This document shows, piece by piece, positions 62,521 through 64,000 of a stretch of DNA of 64,000 bases (positions are counted from its first letter, which is position 1; each line of letters opens with the position of its first letter). The notes beneath the pieces were generated by a model. That model had not been told where the DNA came from, searched no databases, and saw nothing but the letters and a program-made list of their open reading frames with translations. Both the position numbers and the translations under genes were made by a program. Location of the stretch: positions 223,495-287,494 of the forward strand of contig NZ_CAMXCM010000003.1 in assembly GCF_947179015.1 (NCBI RefSeq), written 5' to 3'. The stretch comes from Commensalibacter communis (GTDB lineage: Bacteria; Pseudomonadota; Alphaproteobacteria; Acetobacterales; Acetobacteraceae).

Positions 62521-63420
62521 TTAGGGACAATGATTGCCACCTGTAACACCAAAGACTTCGGCTGTTACGTAACTGGACTCTTGAGAGGCTAAGAAAACGT
62601 ATAGGCTGGATAATTCTACAGGTTGACCAGCTCTACCAAGTGGTGTGTCTGTGCCGAACTCTGGAAGGTCTTCTTGGAGCTGCCCTCCACAAACTTGTAA
62701 AGGTGTCCAAATGGGTCCAGGGGCTACAATATTTACTCGAATACCTTTAGGTGCTAATTCTTTGGCTAGGGCCTTACTGAAGGTTGTAATAGCTCCTTTA
62801 GTTGATGCATAATCTATCAAAATAGCACTTGGTTGGTATCCTTGGATGGAGGAAGTCGTGATAATGCTGGCCCCTTTAGGAAGATAGGATAGCGCTGCTT
62901 TTATTGTCCAAAATAAAGAAAATACGTTAATTTCATAAGTTTTACGCATTTGCTCTGTTGATATGTTCAAGATACCATCTGTGGCTTGTTGTTTACCAGC
63001 GACTAAGGCAAGAATATCCAATCCGCCAAGCTTTTGGTAGGCCTCATCAACCATTTGTTTATTGAACCCTTCGTCACTTAGATCTCCAGGTATTAAGACA
63101 GCATTCCGACCTTCAGACTTAATAATATTGGCTACTTCCTCTGCATCACTTTGTTCGGCAGGTAAATAGTTAATGGCGACATCTGCTCCTTCTCTTGCAT
63201 AGGCAATAGCAGCGGCTCTTCCAATACCTGAATCTCCTCCGGTAACTAAAGCCTTACGTCCAGCTAATTTATTACTTCCTTTATAGCTTGTTTCACCACA
63301 GTCAGGTATTGGCTGCATTTTGGATTGTATCGCTGGGGCTGGTTGTGATTGTTTGGAAAATTTGTCATGATAGAACTCAGTCGTTGGATCTTGCATTTTG
63401 TAGATATCTTGTTGTGACAT
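62521..63420 (-). CDS. SDR family oxidoreductase, YghA-like
   Basis: The 299-residue protein is a short-chain dehydrogenase with a long N-terminal extension (about 50 residues, [19 protein letters not shown], then a C-G-E-T-S-Y-K-G motif) typical of the YghA/YhdF-type group. The NAD(P) motif [26 protein letters not shown] follows, then ALVAGKQQ, the catalytic [22 protein letters not shown] (S, Y, K) and a C-terminal TGGNHCP. Such enzymes reduce aldehydes; the substrate here is not known. The gene is monocistronic, with its own terminator. Confidence 0.9.
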   Translation of the reverse strand: MSQQDIYKMQDPTTEFYHDKFSKQSQPAPAIQSKMQPIPDCGETSYKGSNKLAGRKALVTGGDSGIGRAAAIAYAREGADVAINYLPAEQSDAEEVANIIKSEGRNAVLIPGDLSDEGFNKQMVDEAYQKLGGLDILALVAGKQQATDGILNISTEQMRKTYEINVFSLFWTIKAALSYLPKGASIITTSSIQGYQPSAILIDYASTKGAITTFSKALAKELAPKGIRVNIVAPGPIWTPLQVCGGQLQEDLPEFGTDTPLGRAGQPVELSSLYVFLASQESSYVTAEVFGVTGGNHCP

Positions 63421-64000
63421 GGTCTATATACCTATTAATATATGAATGGATAATACTTAATTAACATTTATGAACGCTTGCAATTTAATCAAGGAATAGT
63501 GTTGATATCATTAAGTAATATGTCGAAAATATATTTTAATCATATCTTGGATTATTTGTATATCATTATAATAATAATTATCATTATTTAATGAAATTTG
63601 ACGGTAGATGTAGGAATAACTACTTTTACTACTAATGAACTTAGAAAATATTTATAGACAAAATAAAGAAATTTGTAAGTTTTAAAAACTGATTATGGCG
63701 CAATTTACTTTTTGGACGGAGATGGATTATCAAATAAGTGCGTAAAAATTAAGAGTGAATATATAGGATAAACGTAACCAGTTAAAAAAGCATGCACTCT
63801 ATGTTCAAGATAGTCAAGATATGATCATGACGATTATGTTTAACTTTATCCCAACCAGCAATGAAGTGGCGACTATATTAAACGCAGGGATTTTATTTAA
63901 ATCGGCAGACGTAGATTTTGAAGTAAAAATAATAACAATATTTTAATATTAATTTTTTTTATAAGTATTATTAAATAATGTTACATTTTTAATAAATAAA
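63421..64000. other. unassigned right end: AT-rich, only short reading frames
   Basis: Apart from the Fur-box-like site, the plus strand contains short protein-like stretches: TDYGAIYFLDGDGLSNKCVK from about 63685 and, in a second frame, KKHALYVQDSQDMIMTIM running into FNFIPTSNEVATILN. The latter ends at TAA 63944, and the frame between them is broken. They may be a decayed gene, or chance; I recognise no family. Confidence 0.35.
63570..63588. promoter_or_regulatory. Fur-box-like palindrome
   Basis: This 19-bp site, centred on AATTATCATT, matches GATAATGATTATCATTATC at 16 positions by my count, better than those before the siderophore receptor. It is 150 bp upstream of the SDR gene and before the short frames of the window's end. 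The AT-rich setting makes chance matches likelier. Confidence 0.45.

Noticed and set aside
1..64000. CRISPR arrays, prophage genes, insertion sequences, tRNA or rRNA genes
   Set aside because: No regularly spaced repeats, transposase or phage-like proteins, or cloverleaf and rRNA motifs could be recognised by reading; a covariance-model scan was not possible.

Overview
The window is a 64 kb chromosomal stretch of an AT-rich alphaproteobacterium. Acetobacteraceae is the best fit, probably a low-GC insect-gut lineage such as Commensalibacter. The reasons are the typically alphaproteobacterial proteins (LpxI, the DUF1013/TrcR regulator, DUF1150, the TIGR02302/DUF4175 membrane protein, a short RNase D beside kdsD) combined with AT-rich codon use and acetoin/acetolactate metabolism. 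The taxonomic call is inference; no rRNA or tRNA gene is visible. Coding density is high and most of the window is housekeeping.

Layout. 1-1955: 3' part of lpxI, gloA, a YjbR-like gene and a small membrane protein with a histidine-kinase-like H-box. 2150-8422 (+): rpmH-rnpA-yidD-yidC-engB (translation, tRNA processing, membrane insertion), then argB-dapD-dapE (arginine and lysine/peptidoglycan precursors). 8441-9754: a membrane protein gene and its broken second copy. 9886-12172 (-): truA-fmt-def. 12282-13251 (+): an Hsp20 gene behind an RpoH-like promoter, plus DUF1150. 13310-14929 (-): hpf and a DUF817 membrane protein. 15426-18958 (-): lptB-lptA-lptC-kdsD, LPS transport and Kdo synthesis; then rnd and an EVE-domain gene. 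20340-20898: wreck of an M48 metallopeptidase gene. 21157-24239 (+): Fur-box-preceded siderophore receptor and PiuC-type dioxygenase. 24303-27646: acetolactate decarboxylase and an acetoin-reductase-like SDR, a divergent LysR regulator, and a class D beta-lactamase. 27683-34140: TIGR02302 gene, lysA, a trypsin-like protease gene on the opposite strand, lptM-like lipoprotein and argH. 34176-37654: radC, purK-purE, trcR, rpmE. 37855-41265: mscL, a lipoprotein gene, secDF. 41790-46774: a Gfo/Idh oxidoreductase, the arsenic set arsR-acr3-arsH, and an ABC-F ATPase. 46920-51264 (-): a probable surface-glycan cluster (GT2, VTT-domain protein, two GT-C-like paralogues). 51475-57187 (+): cydDC, a small OmpA-like lipoprotein, recQ. 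57240-62190 (-): a four-gene 2-oxoacid/acetoin dehydrogenase operon (acoA-acoB-acoC-lpd). 62521-63420 (-): a YghA-like SDR. The last 580 bp hold a Fur-box-like site and only short reading frames.

How it fits together. Envelope biogenesis dominates: lipid A and LPS (lpxI, kdsD, lptABC, an LptM-like lipoprotein), membrane-protein insertion (yidC, secDF), and probable lipid-linked sugar modification. A second theme is acetoin: one locus can make acetoin or butanediol from acetolactate, and another looks like the acetoin-cleaving dehydrogenase. Stress and niche functions are scattered between core operons: arsenic export, beta-lactamase, iron uptake, heat shock, ribosome hibernation and CydDC. 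I see no CRISPR array, prophage, insertion sequence or tRNA gene. The most unusual items are two decayed genes with homopolymer indels, a kinase-less DHp-like membrane protein, an E2 subunit with two E3-binding domains, a GT-C paralogue with an internal duplication, and a protease gene placed inside the argH-lptM-lysA-TIGR02302 row.
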